From assembly GCF_029227915.1 (NCBI RefSeq), contig NC_079882.1, positions 11,408,001 through 11,472,000 of the forward strand: a stretch of DNA of 64,000 nt, in the 5' to 3' direction. The notes beneath the pieces are model-generated. The model saw only the letters and a program-made list of their open reading frames with translations, was not told where the DNA came from and made no database searches. This stretch comes from Hydractinia symbiolongicarpus. Its lineage: Eukaryota; Cnidaria; Hydrozoa; Anthoathecata; Hydractiniidae. Position numbers and translations under genes: made by a program. The number at the start of each line of letters is the position of its first letter. The stretch's first letter is position 1. Shown here one piece after another: positions 21,413 to 34,400 of this stretch.

Positions 21413-23388
21413 ATGGCAAAACGGTACAGTGCTGAGGAAGCTGCTGAATTGATAATGAATGAAAATGGTGAAATGGATTCAGCTGACTCGCTTGACGAAG
21501 AATTCAGCTCAGATGCTGAATCAACTTCCGAATCCGAAATAGAAAGTGAATCTGAAGAATCTGACTTTACTGGTCGCAAAATCCTACAAAATATTGCTCC
21601 CCAAACACATAGGGGAGGGATGATTAGAACAAGAGGTGTTGCATTCAATATCCGTGGCCGAGGTCGAAGTGTAAGGACGCGTGTTGGCCTGCAAACTGCA
21701 GCACATCGTTCAACAATAAGAAAAAGAAACATTGAAGACTCCGAGGATTCTGCCACAGAACTTAGCTCAAGGAAAGAAAACGAAAACGAGGAAGAAGAAA
21801 TATCGAGTGGAGGTGATTCTGCTATTCGTAATGATCTCAATGATGGAAAGGGCCCTGTGAATGTATTTGATTGGTCAGACGATGTCCCTATCATAAAAAC
21901 ATTTGATTTCAATGAAGATACTGGGTTGCAGGTAGAGGCTCCTGATGGAGGCGATCCCTTGTTTTTCTTAAATCTATTCATGAACGACGAACTTTTACAA
22001 GAAATCGGCGATAGATCAAATGCATATGCAGATCGTGTTATAAACTCCTGTCGTCCATTGAGACGGAACAGTATCTTGAACACATGGAATAACGTAACAT
22101 TGGAAGAGATGAGACAGTTCCTCGGTTTGATTTTTCAGCTGGGTCTCGTTGCTATGCCATCATATCGCTGTTACTGGTCTACAGACCGCTTATACAAAAA
22201 CGAACTGTTCAAATCAGTAATGTCTAGAAACAGGTTTCAATCAATTATGCGATTCTTGAATTTTGGCGAGGAACCATCATTTCAGAATGATCGATTGAGT
22301 AGGGTCAGATTTCTCTTGAATCACCTCAACAGCACAGTTGCTGATGTCTACACGCCTTAAAAGGAATTATCCTTGGACAGTCGATGATGCTTTGGCGAGG
22401 GCTATTGGTTTTTCGCCAGTATATTAAAAACAAACGGCATAAGTATGGGGTGAAGTTTTTCGAATTGTGCACCAATGATGGGTTCGTTCTAAAAGCAGAG
22501 ATTCATTCGGGTGTGAAATTTGCAGACACTGAAGCATTGGGCCGAACAGGAGCTGTCATTATTCACCTAATGAATCCCTATCTGGATAAAGGGTACCATG
22601 TTTTTACTGACAACTGATATAATTCCGTGCCATTGACAAAGTACATGACGAAAAGGAACACTTACTTTTATGGCACCCTACGAGCAGACAGAAAACACCT
22701 TCCCGAGGAAGTTACAAAGAAAAAGTTGAAAAAAGAAGAAATGATTTTTCGGTCGCCAGACGACATTTCTGTCACAAAATGGAAGGACAAAAGGGATGTT
22801 CGTATGATCAGCAATGTATTCATTCCTGAATTGGTTGAGACCGTAAACAGACATGGAAAATCTAGACAGAAGCCAAACATTGTGGATATTTACAATCAAA
22901 ACATGTCATGTATTGATCAATCAGATCAAATGCTCTCGTATCATTCTGGATTGAGGATAAAAATCAGATGGTACAAAAAGGTCGGCGTCCATATCTTGAA
23001 ATTTTTCATGTCAAATGCTTTCTACCTATATAAAAAGGCAACTCCATCTCCAAAAGTTAAAGCCATGAAAGAATTCAAGGAAACCATTATAACGAGCCTG
23101 GTTAGCCAACCAAAGCCATGGAAACACATGCAACCACAAGCTTATTTTCACTACTTAGCTGCGATTGAACCAACAGAAAAAAAAAACACCCTGCCAGAAC
23201 CTGCAAGCATAATTGTCGATTTACTAATACATCATTCTCATCAGCACAAACCTGAACCTCTCTGCGATTTTTGTCTCTTTTTTATATCGCCGTCCTATTG
23301 TTAGAAAAGATACAAGATGCCCTGGGGACGAAGTTGCACAAGTATTTGAGGTTTATCTTAAAAAACATCAGGTATTAATTTTCTAAAC
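21413..23388 (+). pseudogene. piggyBac transposase pseudogene
   Basis: Begins MAKRYSAEEAAELI with an acidic Ser/Glu-rich N-terminus (about 130 residues) and a basic RGRGR stretch. The DDE_Tnp_1_7 catalytic region follows (DPLFFLNLFMND, EMRQFLGLIFQLG, YWSTDRLY). Candidate catalytic aspartates are in LCTNDGF, HVFTDN and SCIDQSDQ. The reading frame is broken: TAA at 22358-22360, a frame change near 22381, TGA at 22615-22617, and another frame change in the Cys-rich C-terminus near 23270. Residual similarity continues to about 23388 (TRCPGDEV..FEVYLKKH). The long acidic N-terminus is still uninterrupted (about 316 codons). The copy cannot encode a whole transposase, so it is a recent but dead insertion. 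Confidence 0.9.
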
Positions 23389-24352
23389 ATGGCACTGTAA
23401 CTTTCAAATTTCGCATGAAATCTTTCATAAATACTTGAGTCTTTTTAAACATTTTGTTTACTAAGAACAACATATGGAGGACAAATGCACCGAGCAGCTC
23501 TTATAAATACCTCTCTTGAGAAATACCAAAAATCAAATCAAAATATCCTAAACCAGCCTTAATTCTGCAACAATTGCAGCTGTGCTAATATCATCAGTTA
23601 TGTTGTTCGTGATGCGTAAACCTTGCACGATCTGTCTTCTATCAAGGAATATCAAACGAAAGACCGCACACACAATGCAAACACTGTAAACTGTAAAAGT
23701 CGCGTATGCGAAAACCTACATTCGTATTTAACGCATCTGTTGCAACTGCAGGACACGACATTAAAGATAACATGTTTACGGATAAATTTCTAAATTTTTA
23801 TGTGCCTTTAAAACATATCAAATGTACTGTAAAAATACAAGGTCGAGAGTTCCAGGGCCTGCATGGCGATAAAATCGCAAGAATGAAAGAAATCATAACC
23901 GTAACATATAGCGAGAGGTAAATCGATATCAATGATTCGGTAATGTTAAATGATATACCTGTTAAAACATCCTTGGTCCCAGATCCTGTTATCTTTTTGT
24001 ATATCTTATATCGGGTCGAATAATCCCAGCACGGCAGGAGAAAAAAAGGCAGTGGGAAAGAGGTGGCTGCTAAAAACTGAAAGTAGCACAAAACTAGGAG
24101 AATAGAAAATACAAGCTCAATACACACCCCATCACCAGCGCGATACAAAATAGAAGAATCTTTCCAGAGAGTGTGTACAGGTGCAAAAATGTTATTCCTA
24201 GACTAGTGGAAGAAGACATCCTATAACAGATTTTTTGGTTAATGACAGGTGCAATCATTAAACCTGTTAATTTATTTATTAGTCTGATATAAAACATGTT
24301 GTCGACCTTGATTCCAGGGTTCACACTCTCCCTTTTTATAGACGGTTTTTAT

Positions 24353-24485
24353 ATAAGCAACATAAGGTTGGAACCGACATAGCGAAAGAATTTGTAAGCA
24401 GCCTAAAGTGAGTAAATATAAAAAAGAAAGCAGGAATTACAATAGCAATAATATTTTCCGTGACTTACCTTGCGCTGAAAGACAT
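24353..24485 (-). repeat. Direct repeat copy 2 flanking the piggyBac region
   Basis: The diverged partner of 20341-20474, about 4 kb away in the same orientation. On the minus strand it has ATG at 24485 and a donor GCAAG|GTAAGT at 24469/24468, as in copy 1. Confidence 0.6.
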
Positions 24486-24540
24486 GCAAATTTCATATAA
24501 CAACAAATTCGATTAAAAGTCTGATATTGATTGCAAACAT

Positions 24541-24656
24541 CCTCGTCCCCAGGGTTTATTACCTATGTCAAAGCCGCTAGAGTATACTTGACGGCAAAAC
24601 AAGTTTTTTCGCCGCTGGCCTAAATGTCAAAAAGGCAAAAGCCCCTGGGGACGAGG
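24541..24656. mobile_element. Short MITE with 14-bp perfect terminal inverted repeats
   Basis: CCTCGTCCCCAGGG at 24541-24554 is the exact reverse complement of 24643-24656. The element is 116 bp with no coding capacity. Half-ends of similar type recur at 17915, 18060, 18915, 20290 and 63090. Confidence 0.75.
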
Positions 24657-25495
24657 TGCTGGTCACTACTCTGTGAAAACTCTATCTTGACAGATGCGTA
24701 GACTAGGTAAATAACGTTGAAAATGCGGTAGTTTAGCCATCGCGATCTTCACATTGCCCACCTCTATTGCTGTTGTGAACTGAAATTTCAGACCATGAGT
24801 CCTGGTATAACGCAGTACATACATGCATCAGGTTAATTAAACGCTTTAGTTAGAGCACTAAATAAATATAACACAATTTTTGAATGTACAATAGCGTGAG
24901 AACACAAAGTACTTCCTGTGCAAAAAAATGAAAGTTTACATACAGGTTTGTTCCCAGGTCTATCTTGATTGTCAAATAAGTTGAATAGTAACCTCTCTTT
25001 GATAATCTTTTAGTCTTTCCAGTCCTTCCAGAATACTAGGGTTTCACTTTACAAAATAGGGCTAGTTTAAGCAATCTTAAAATATTATGCAACACCTAAC
25101 TAATAGTTCTACTAGCTAGCTTATGACGGATGAGGGAAAACAACACTTTCGAAATCAGTTATAAAAGGCCGAGGGTTTACAACACTGTTCCCAGTCCCCT
25201 TACAAGCCAAGAAAGCAAGTGGACTCGATTATCATTGCTTTGACAAATGAATTTTATTTAAAAAAAGGGACTTAGATTGAATAAGCAAGTTAGTATATTT
25301 CAAATTCCAAAATAAACTATCATAGCCTTCGGTACAATTATTTGCTGCCGTGTGAATTAGAAACAAATATAGTCAGCTATATGTTATTTTTATTTGCTGC
25401 TTTATTTCTTGATAAAACCTAAAGACTAATAAATTTTATGTGGAAGTGGCAATGGAGTAACCATTCTTGTTCTGATTTGTAAACATGTACATATA

Positions 25496-28400
25496 ATGGG
25501 AGATATTTCTGCAGGACCAAAGAATGATGATGTTGTCACAGAAAACTCTGTAGTTTCTTCTTTTGATGAAACTACAATTCGTGCAAGATGTGTTTCAGAC
25601 TCTGCTGCTCTACCTAAAAAGAAAATAAATGGATCAAAGGCACATCATAATAACCCACATCCAAGAAGAAGTTTTGCTTCAACATTTGGAAAGAGATTAA
25701 GACTAATGTTTAAACCTTGGAAATGGCGCAGAAAACATAAACGAAATCATTGTCTAACAACTCCACAACGAAGTTTAAGTGGTATTCCTTTCAAATATAT
25801 TATTTTATGCATTGATAGGTAGAACTATCCAGTTAAACCAATGATAGTTTTAATATGGCGTCCATAGATAGATAGATAGATGTGCATATTTTGCATGGCT
25901 AGCCTCACTAATATTGAGGGATATACCCTGTTTATTATTTCCAGGAGGGGCCATGGCTTAGATGAAGAGTCCTAGAGTATTTAAAGCTCGTTTTGAGCTA
26001 CACATACCCAATTAGGGCCCACGCTCTAATAGACAACTCCTGGCAACATCCAACGGCCCACACATGGAGCCATCTCCCCAATTTTCCTCACATGGCTTGG
26101 GTTAACACGGGGCTATGGTAACATTAACCTGTCCATGTTAAACTTAATTTGCCAGGCAAAACATCCAGTGGACATTTAACTAGCCATATTTTTAATAGAT
26201 TAGTTGCAAATGTTAACAAAGTTCTGCATATACCTACATCTTGACAGGCAAGAAAAGAATGACCACATAGGCCAATTTGGCTATGTAAGCTAATTTTAAG
26301 GAATACAAGATTAAAAATGCATTGGAATTGTTTTTTCACAACTATCTCCTCTTTTTAACAGCATACTTTACCAATTTTGCAATCAGTGTTTTTTTCTCGC
26401 CTAATAATAATTTTCGCAGTCTGTTGTTTATATTTTTTCATGTGCAAAACATGCCACAACAACTATGGATTAAAACACTAAGTATTTTCATAGGCTGTTT
26501 ACATGGAAAATCTCATCCTAAAATGAGTAGAAGAGATGTTTTGAATTTTGGCGTGTCGTTTTAACATCGCCGTTCAGGTCATCCCCTTTATCAGAAAAAT
26601 TTATGCAAACCTACTACATTTTGCATAGTCTCAACAAAAAGGAAATCACAGATCCCTTCTTTCCTTAAGGGTAAATGTCTTTTCCTGCGCCCTATAGGTT
26701 TGGTAGGTGCGTGTGCCTCATGTTTTTGTGGATGTCAAATACTCACATGTGAAATCACTCATTGTGTGTCCCAATACCTGTTGTATTAATTTTTGATCAT
26801 AGGAATATATGATTTAAATTCTAATTAAAGTATCACAACTCAGTAAATATCCTTATCAGTAACACACCATATTTAATTCTTGCAACGTTCAAGATCAAAC
26901 CATGTTAGGGCTCACAAAAATAAGAAAGGGCCAAGGGCATATTACAGTACAGTCTGAATGTAATCTACCGCGTACACCCTAATATCACACCTTTGCGTGG
27001 CGGACGGCAGTCGTTTGTCTTTTGTTATAATTAAATCCCTTAAAAAATGTGCTCGTGAAGAAATATCGGAGCAATTATATTTCTTGTAATAGCGAGATGT
27101 ATTGTGTAAATGTATTGAACAGTTATTCCCTCAACTATTAGCGTGAAGTAATTAAATAATAAAAATCTTTCGCGAAGTTTTATAATACATTGCGCAAGAA
27201 TGTATTGTTGATTTAATTACTTAAAAAAATTCCAGCGCGTTTAATCTAAGAAACATACGAGAAGCATTGTTCACAACTATTAAATGCCGCTTTTCGTTTT
27301 AAAACTTTTAAAATGTGATCTAAAAAAACATTTCTATCGCCGCTATTCGTTTTTAAACTTTTAAAATGCGATCTAAAAAAACATTTCTATCGCCGCTTTT
27401 CGTTTTTAAATTTTTAAAATGCGATTTAAAAAAACATTTCTATCGCCGCATTTCTATCGCAAAAAGCGATCTAAAAAAACATTTCTATCGCCGCTTTTCG
27501 TTTATAAACTTTTAAAATGCGATTTAAAAAACTCCGCTTAATTACCGCAATTAAAATTTCAAAAAAGTTCGCGCAAAATAGATTGCTAAAATTGATCTTG
27601 CAACCTATTGTGATTAAACAATTGATCGCGTGGGGTCATTGTTTATCAGCGAGGCAATTATTTTCTTAAAAAAAACAAAAGCTATTGTTCTGTGTATTTA
27701 TTCATGCGAGTTTCGCGTCTGCGGTAGATTACATTCAGACTGTACTGTAGCATGAAATAAGGAAATACTTTTTACTAGTGTAATACACACATTCTGATGG
27801 AAATTTGGTATAATTCTGGTTTATAATTCTGGTTTATCAGTGATGAGAAGACATAAAAAGGTACTGGGTCATGAATTTATAGAATTTGATATGGCCATTA
27901 AAGATTCTAAGATTCATTTATATTTTGAACATAGCATAAAATTGACAGCACCTACTTCTATGTGCATATTGAGGAAATTTTAGGTGCATACCAGGTGCAT
28001 ACTTAGTAGTGTATATGTAAATTTTAAAGCTTTCTTATTTGTTTGTTGTGTATAATCTATCCATGTGGTGATCGTTTGATCTGTGATTAATTAGAAAGAA
28101 AGTTGGGCTATTTACATTATTATTGCTTCTGACAAGCCGTTTACTTCATCTGAAAGTGTCATTAATTTATTTAAAATGCACAGTATACTAATAAAATAGG
28201 AATATTTACATGTTAAATCAATATAAGGTTACAATTCACCCAAAGTTATAATCTCAAAATAGTTTTTAAAGGCATTCTTGAAATCTACCAGAAAATGCCT
28301 GTTATTATTAACATCAAGAATTATGGGAAATCGTGCTACTATTAACTTTGAAACCGTTGCAGAATTATGGGAAATTATGTGGCAATATTAGTTACACAAG

Positions 28401-31400
28401 TTTATTTTCGCAAAATTTAAAACCATCAAATTTTCTTAAGATCATAACAAACTTGTTTTAGCAAAAACTTTGTTATTATATTAAGAGATTGAAGTTGTGG
28501 GAATATACTACAAATTCTTACTTAACTTTTCTTGTGTTGCAAAAATGAGTTAGCTTTAAGAAACTGATTTATATTTAATAATTCAAGCCTAAATTTAATG
28601 CACTATAAATGCCAGTCTGTTGTGGCATCATCTGTTGATTTACTCATTGAGAACACTTAAAAATAGTAAAAAAACTTCAATATTTTTGCTGCTGTAAATA
28701 TGGATTTAATGACAGCAATTTATAGATGAGTATTAATTTTTACCTTAATACCTTATTCCATGAAATTAACAAATTTAATGACCGTTAATTAAATGCAGTG
28801 TTAATTTAAACACTGTTAATTTCATGATTCGTTAATTATAATACTGTTAATTTGGTGACAATTTTCTAACATATAAAAGCCTAAATAATACAATTTTTAA
28901 CAAATTTTTTACTATTTTCTTCTCATTGAACGGTAGCTCAATGGTGCTCTTTTTAGTCATCTTTTCAAAATAGTTTTGTATCATCTTCATACTGTGATCC
29001 AAGTGGAAAATTAACTGAAAGTTTTCTTCCAAAATTTTTAACATTGTCTTTAAAAACAGCATAAACTTTTATTTCAATTTCCAAACCGCCTTGTAATAGA
29101 GGAGACCAGTTCACTATCTAAACCCCAATCAGTATGTGAAAACCATTGAAGTTGATCTTTGCTTGTCAACTTCAAAACCAGAACTTGCGAAACTCTTAGA
29201 TAAATATGTAATTATTATGATAATGAGAATCTCTTAACAAGAGATTTTCCCTAGGTGAAGTAAAGATGAATAGAATTTAGTGTTGGCCTTATAGAGCTAG
29301 AGTAAAGCATCTACAGTTAATTACATCCCTAAAAAGATAAAAAAAACTTGAAGTCAGTAGAAACTGCTTTTGGTTTATAATATTCCTGCCAAGGTCAGCA
29401 TTCTGAGATTGCAGTTTCCATCCTTGTTTCACTTAATATTGTTAACAAAAGCACCATTATTTCTTCTTTTCCATACTTGATTTACCAATTACAGTGTATT
29501 ACAACTTTCCTTAACGAGTAACTTGCTTTATGCATTCGCAATGAAACAAGTAGGTCAGCAGGAACTTTAAATCGTTCTTTGCTCTGGATGTGTAACACTT
29601 TGTATATTTAAATCAACATGCAGCAATTGTCTTCATAGTCGCATGTGCTGTCACCAGATGCCTGGGAACTTGGAAGTTAAAGGCGGGTAGTGCACTTTTT
29701 GTTGTGAACAGTCTTCCTCCTAATAACCTGAAAAACTCTAACTTTGACATCAAAACGTATAGATATTGTAAATGTTAACCAAAAACATTTTCACACATTT
29801 TTTTGTTGTTGTTGTTTCATTAAGTCTCCTTATTTTATTTTTATTTTCAGGGATTAATGAGACATCTTCCATTATCATTGACCAAAAAATATATTTAAGA
29901 GCATAAATTTAACTTCAATCAAAGTGGAGAAATTAGGTTTAAATTATCCTGCCATAATTTTGATTAAATGTTTTTGCCTATAGTCCTCACTGATATAAGC
30001 AAAAACAATATTTTATGTCATACCACAGTACTTCCAACGCATGCTGCTAAATTTCATAAGCCTGTGGCAAACCCTAAAAATCCTGACCTAAACAGGTTAA
30101 TTAGAAATTGTTATTTTTGATATAACACTGTCCAGCTATTTAAACCACGCTGAAAAAGAGTCTGCTCATTGAGCAATATTGGCCACTCCTTAATAAGTCA
30201 GTTAAGTCTATGCCTCTTGAGCTATGTTGATACGATTGTTATAGGAGTCATTAATTATTTTATTATTACTTTTTATTTTATTTTATAATGCGATGAATTT
30301 GTTAAAAGATTGTGTGATCATGCTGGCATGAAGCGGGCAAAAGCTTACATGAAATTGTTGAAAAAATAGTTTTTTTTCTCCATACTTATACTGAAACATT
30401 GATTTAAATATTGGATATCTTGGTAAACAACTTTTCACCCTAGATTGTTATTGTAACATGCTAGAATGTTTTTATTACAAAAATGTGAAAATTATTTTGT
30501 TGTAGGTGAAAGAAATTCTCTTTGTCACTTGATATTTTTCTGATTAAATTAATTGTTTTTTTATGGCATTCCATTTCACAGTAAAAAATTATTAATCAGG
30601 GTGTTTGAATGTGTCAACAGATTTATTTCCTGCTGCTCGTAACAAGGGCTAGTAATTATTCTAACAAATTTTTAATGTGGTTTCCAATGACAACAAAACA
30701 AAAAGTGTAATATCATAATTAACTTAGACTTTTACATACCTTTATTCCCAAAATATTTAAAAACATTGCTTATCAAGTCCTGGGCCAAATTGATCAGTGA
30801 AACTCAAATGCTGAAACTTAAGACAGCAGTGTAAAAACTTTTTTCAGGAATCAATTTTTTTAAAATTAAAAGGCCCAAGACAAGCAAACAAGTGTCATTT
30901 TGGCAGAAAAGTAATGTTAATTAATTCACCTTTAAAATATCTATGCATTGATAATGTTTTAATGCACATCCCTTAACAGGTCTAAAATTACTGATGACAG
31001 GAAATGTCAAAATTTGCTGTTACTTAAATATAATTTATGCAGCATAATTAAATGTGAAATTTTTAAAATGTGAATATCTTGGAAACAATAAAACTTTTTA
31101 AAAAAAAATTAAGAAGACTTGTTAACCAACCTTTTAAGCTCTAAAATACAAGACCTCTTATGCTGGAACTTATTTATACCTCAAGTTCCCTTTAATTACA
31201 TATTTCACTGAACAACATTATGAAAACCTTTTAAAAAATTACGAATTTTTTTTTTGTAAAAAATAGGATACTTGTCAATATAAATATTAAATTTTCCAAA
31301 ACTATATACTTTATATGTCATTATTATTTTCAGTCTCCTGTGACACAAACTATAAACATTTTGCTTAGGTAGTAACATTTTATTTCTCTACATTTTCTTA

Positions 31401-34400
31401 CTTGTGATTATTTGCCAAACGCACAGTGCACGTTTTTTTATATAAGACACACAAAGCTGATATTATAGGTACTTTTAACTGATAACTTGCACAATGTTAA
31501 ATTATAAAACAGGTCTCTTGCTGAAAAATGTTTGTAAGAGTATAAAGCAGGGTCAGACTCTACACATTTCCATGCCTATCAATAAGAAAAGAGAAATGAG
31601 AAACTATCTTAGCCATTAATTGCTCCCAGAATTTCATAAAAAGTTTGTCTGGTTGAACAATTTCAATTCATCTTACATGGAAATTAATGTTTTTTTGCTT
31701 ATTATATAAATTACAAAAAAAGATAAAATAAAATAGATACAAAAGATTTTTTAGTAAAATATGCGTTTATAAACGTCTAAATTATTGTAACCTTGGAAGA
31801 TTATATACATCAAGTTAATCTTAGTCTATGAAACAGGTGTCACCTTAGAAATACCATCACCCTCAGCATTTTTTCGGTGAAGAAAATTTCTTTGTAAATA
31901 GGATTTGTGCTATGAAAAAAACTGCTTGTTTTAGAGATTTCTTTCATTAAAAAATATATATCCTCATGAAAGCTTTAAAAAAGGCTGATTCGCAAAGATA
32001 AATCCGCACTTGAAATTTAAAAAGGTTTAATTCTTGAAATACAATTTCTTTGCCCTTGGGAACATTAATCCAATTAAACTAAGCTATTCAAATTTTAAAA
32101 AATTGGTTATGTAAGTACAATGTTTTATTGTGGAAATCCACAAATAATTTCAATTGAGCCGTTTAATCAGCTAATTCACACTAAAGTATATTATTTGTAT
32201 TTAATTTGGATCTCAAAATTTGAACTGGGGCTGCGACATGCACAATTTTTATAATTTTTGTATCTTTTTTTTCCAAGAGTGTACACTTTTATAGAAAAAA
32301 TCAAAAACTTATCCATGCATCTTTTGTGAGATAGTAATAAAAATATATAAAGGAGATTATATAATACATATGAAATTGTAATGGATTTTTAGGCAATTTT
32401 AATTGTCTACCTACATTGTAATCTTTTTTTATTTAGGGAGTGACACAGAAGCTCAAGGTAGATCACTGGCATCCCCTATTCAAAAGCTTTCATACTCAAC
32501 AAATGACTTAGCGGACATTGCACCATTAGAGGTGCAGTTTACACTGGATCTAAATGAACCACCTGGTCCAGATAAAAAACTGGTTAATGACGACAACGAA
32601 ATACCACTCAAAGCTAATGGTAATGTTGTTAATGAAGTAAATGATAATACTGTGAATACTGATGAAGATATAAGTAATGACCTGAAACCTCCTAAGGTGA
32701 CCATAGAAGAAGATGTGAAAGCAGATGATAAGGAAACAAATATGATATCCGATATAAATACAAAAGGTATTGTTTATCATTTATTTCCTATATATTGAAA
32801 ATAAAACTTTTATATTCGTAACTGGCTCACAGTAGAAAACGTTATATCAGTACATCTCGAAAAATACAGTGAAAATTAAAGTTGTTTACAAGGAAAATTA
32901 AAAAATAAATTAAAAAATGTTACACTAGGTTAGAACATATTTTGTTTACTTCTCCCAATAATGGAAAGTAGTCAAACAGGGCGTAATCGCAAAATTTAAA
33001 ATTGGAGCTACGACTTAAAAAAAGGTCTTTATATAGACATCTCATGTTGGCGTCTAAAAAGGAAAATTGGAATTTTTAAGTTCTCGGAAGCTTTTTAGAA
33101 AATACTACCTACAGCATTGATTAAAGACTAAAATTGTTTAATCAAAGCAAACCAAACATTTAAAAATATGATACAAATTCAGTTGGTTAAAAACACTTTT
33201 TTCTGTTTTAAACAATGCACTTTGAAGCCAAATAATTGTGTTAAATAACTTTGGATCAAACCAAGATCCTAAGTCCATTTTTGAACAAACTTTAATAAGT
33301 TTGTAATGCATGTCTTTTGTAGGAATGTTGTTTATATGTAGTTATTATTGCTTTTCGCATGAAATTCAAAATTTGGCACTTTTTTGTAATATATTACGTC
33401 TGGAATTGTAGTATTTATTTACTTCTAATATGATGATATAATACCTGTGCATAAAGATGCTTTGGTGGTAAGATGGTGCCTTTAGGTGTTTAAGTAGAGT
33501 GTTATTCCTGCACAAACTCCAAAAACAATGTTTTGTCTTTGTTGTTGCAGAAAATATAGCTTTTTTCTCTAATTTGGGAAATTCTGATAATTTCAATTCG
33601 AAAATTGCTATTTAGCGTTAGTGCCAGATTAACCCTGTCGAAGGGGATATCTACGTTAAGCCAAATTAAAACTGTGTCCGTGTTTAGTTTCAACATTGGG
33701 TATTTATTTTGGCAAGTAATTGTGTTTGAAAATTTAGCCTAGCCAAATGCCCAGCTTTGTTAGAACTTGACAAATGCAAAACACCCAAAAACAAACCCAA
33801 AGCACTTTGTGTGATTTTTTTTCTACACACCTCTGTAAAAGGCGTTCGTAGTAGGAAAGTAAAGAGCTATGAAATTTGTAGTTTTGCTCCACAATTAGCA
33901 TATAAAAATTAGGAAATATGTGCTTTCTTTTTAAAAAAAATCCCCCAAAAAGCTGTGTTGAGCATGCTTTATAACATTAATTTTTGAAAAAGAAATGTAG
34001 ACCTCAATCTGATTTAATCTGATGTGTATTGAATCCATCTACTTGTAATGAATTTATTAACACAATACTTCCAATATTTTTTACATGGATGAAAGAATAA
34101 GCAAATAATTCAAATGCAAAGTGCAAAGAATGATGCAAATATGTTTTTCAATTGCTCTGATGCATTAGTCAGCATGTTACTATAGAGACCGGAGGGTTAA
34201 AAATCACTCATTTTGTTTTTTCACTTTTTTTTGGGATAAACACATTTGTCGAACAAGTTTGTTTAACAAACAAAATAATTGATTCATTGCCTTTTATATG
34301 TGGTTAAACATTTTTACTTTAAAAGAAACTTAGATGATAAAAGCTGAATCACGATTTTGTAGGTAAATAATATCATTTAAAAGTTTGCCCAAGCAAGTGA

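Larger units (their letters stand above)
20778..23388 (+). mobile_element. piggyBac-family transposon, degenerate
   Basis: The left end is proposed at TTAA 20778-20781, followed by CACGTTGAGTCCCAG, a sequence type typical of piggyBac termini. A subterminal 20-bp inverted repeat (20977-21025) and the transposase pseudogene follow. I could not find a matching right terminus, so the right boundary is only the end of recognisable coding sequence. Confidence 0.6.
23389..25495. other. Intergenic between piggyBac and PHACTR; repeats only
   Basis: Holds the second direct repeat (24353-24485) and a MITE (24541-24656). Open frames at 23706-23921 (+) and 23798-24324 (-) have no recognised domains. The PHACTR promoter should lie towards the right end, but no TATA or other element is clear. 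Confidence 0.4.

Noticed and set aside
21391-22083. 230-codon minus-strand open frame
   Set aside because: Antisense shadow of the Glu/Ser-rich piggyBac N-terminus; Ser-rich translation with no domain.
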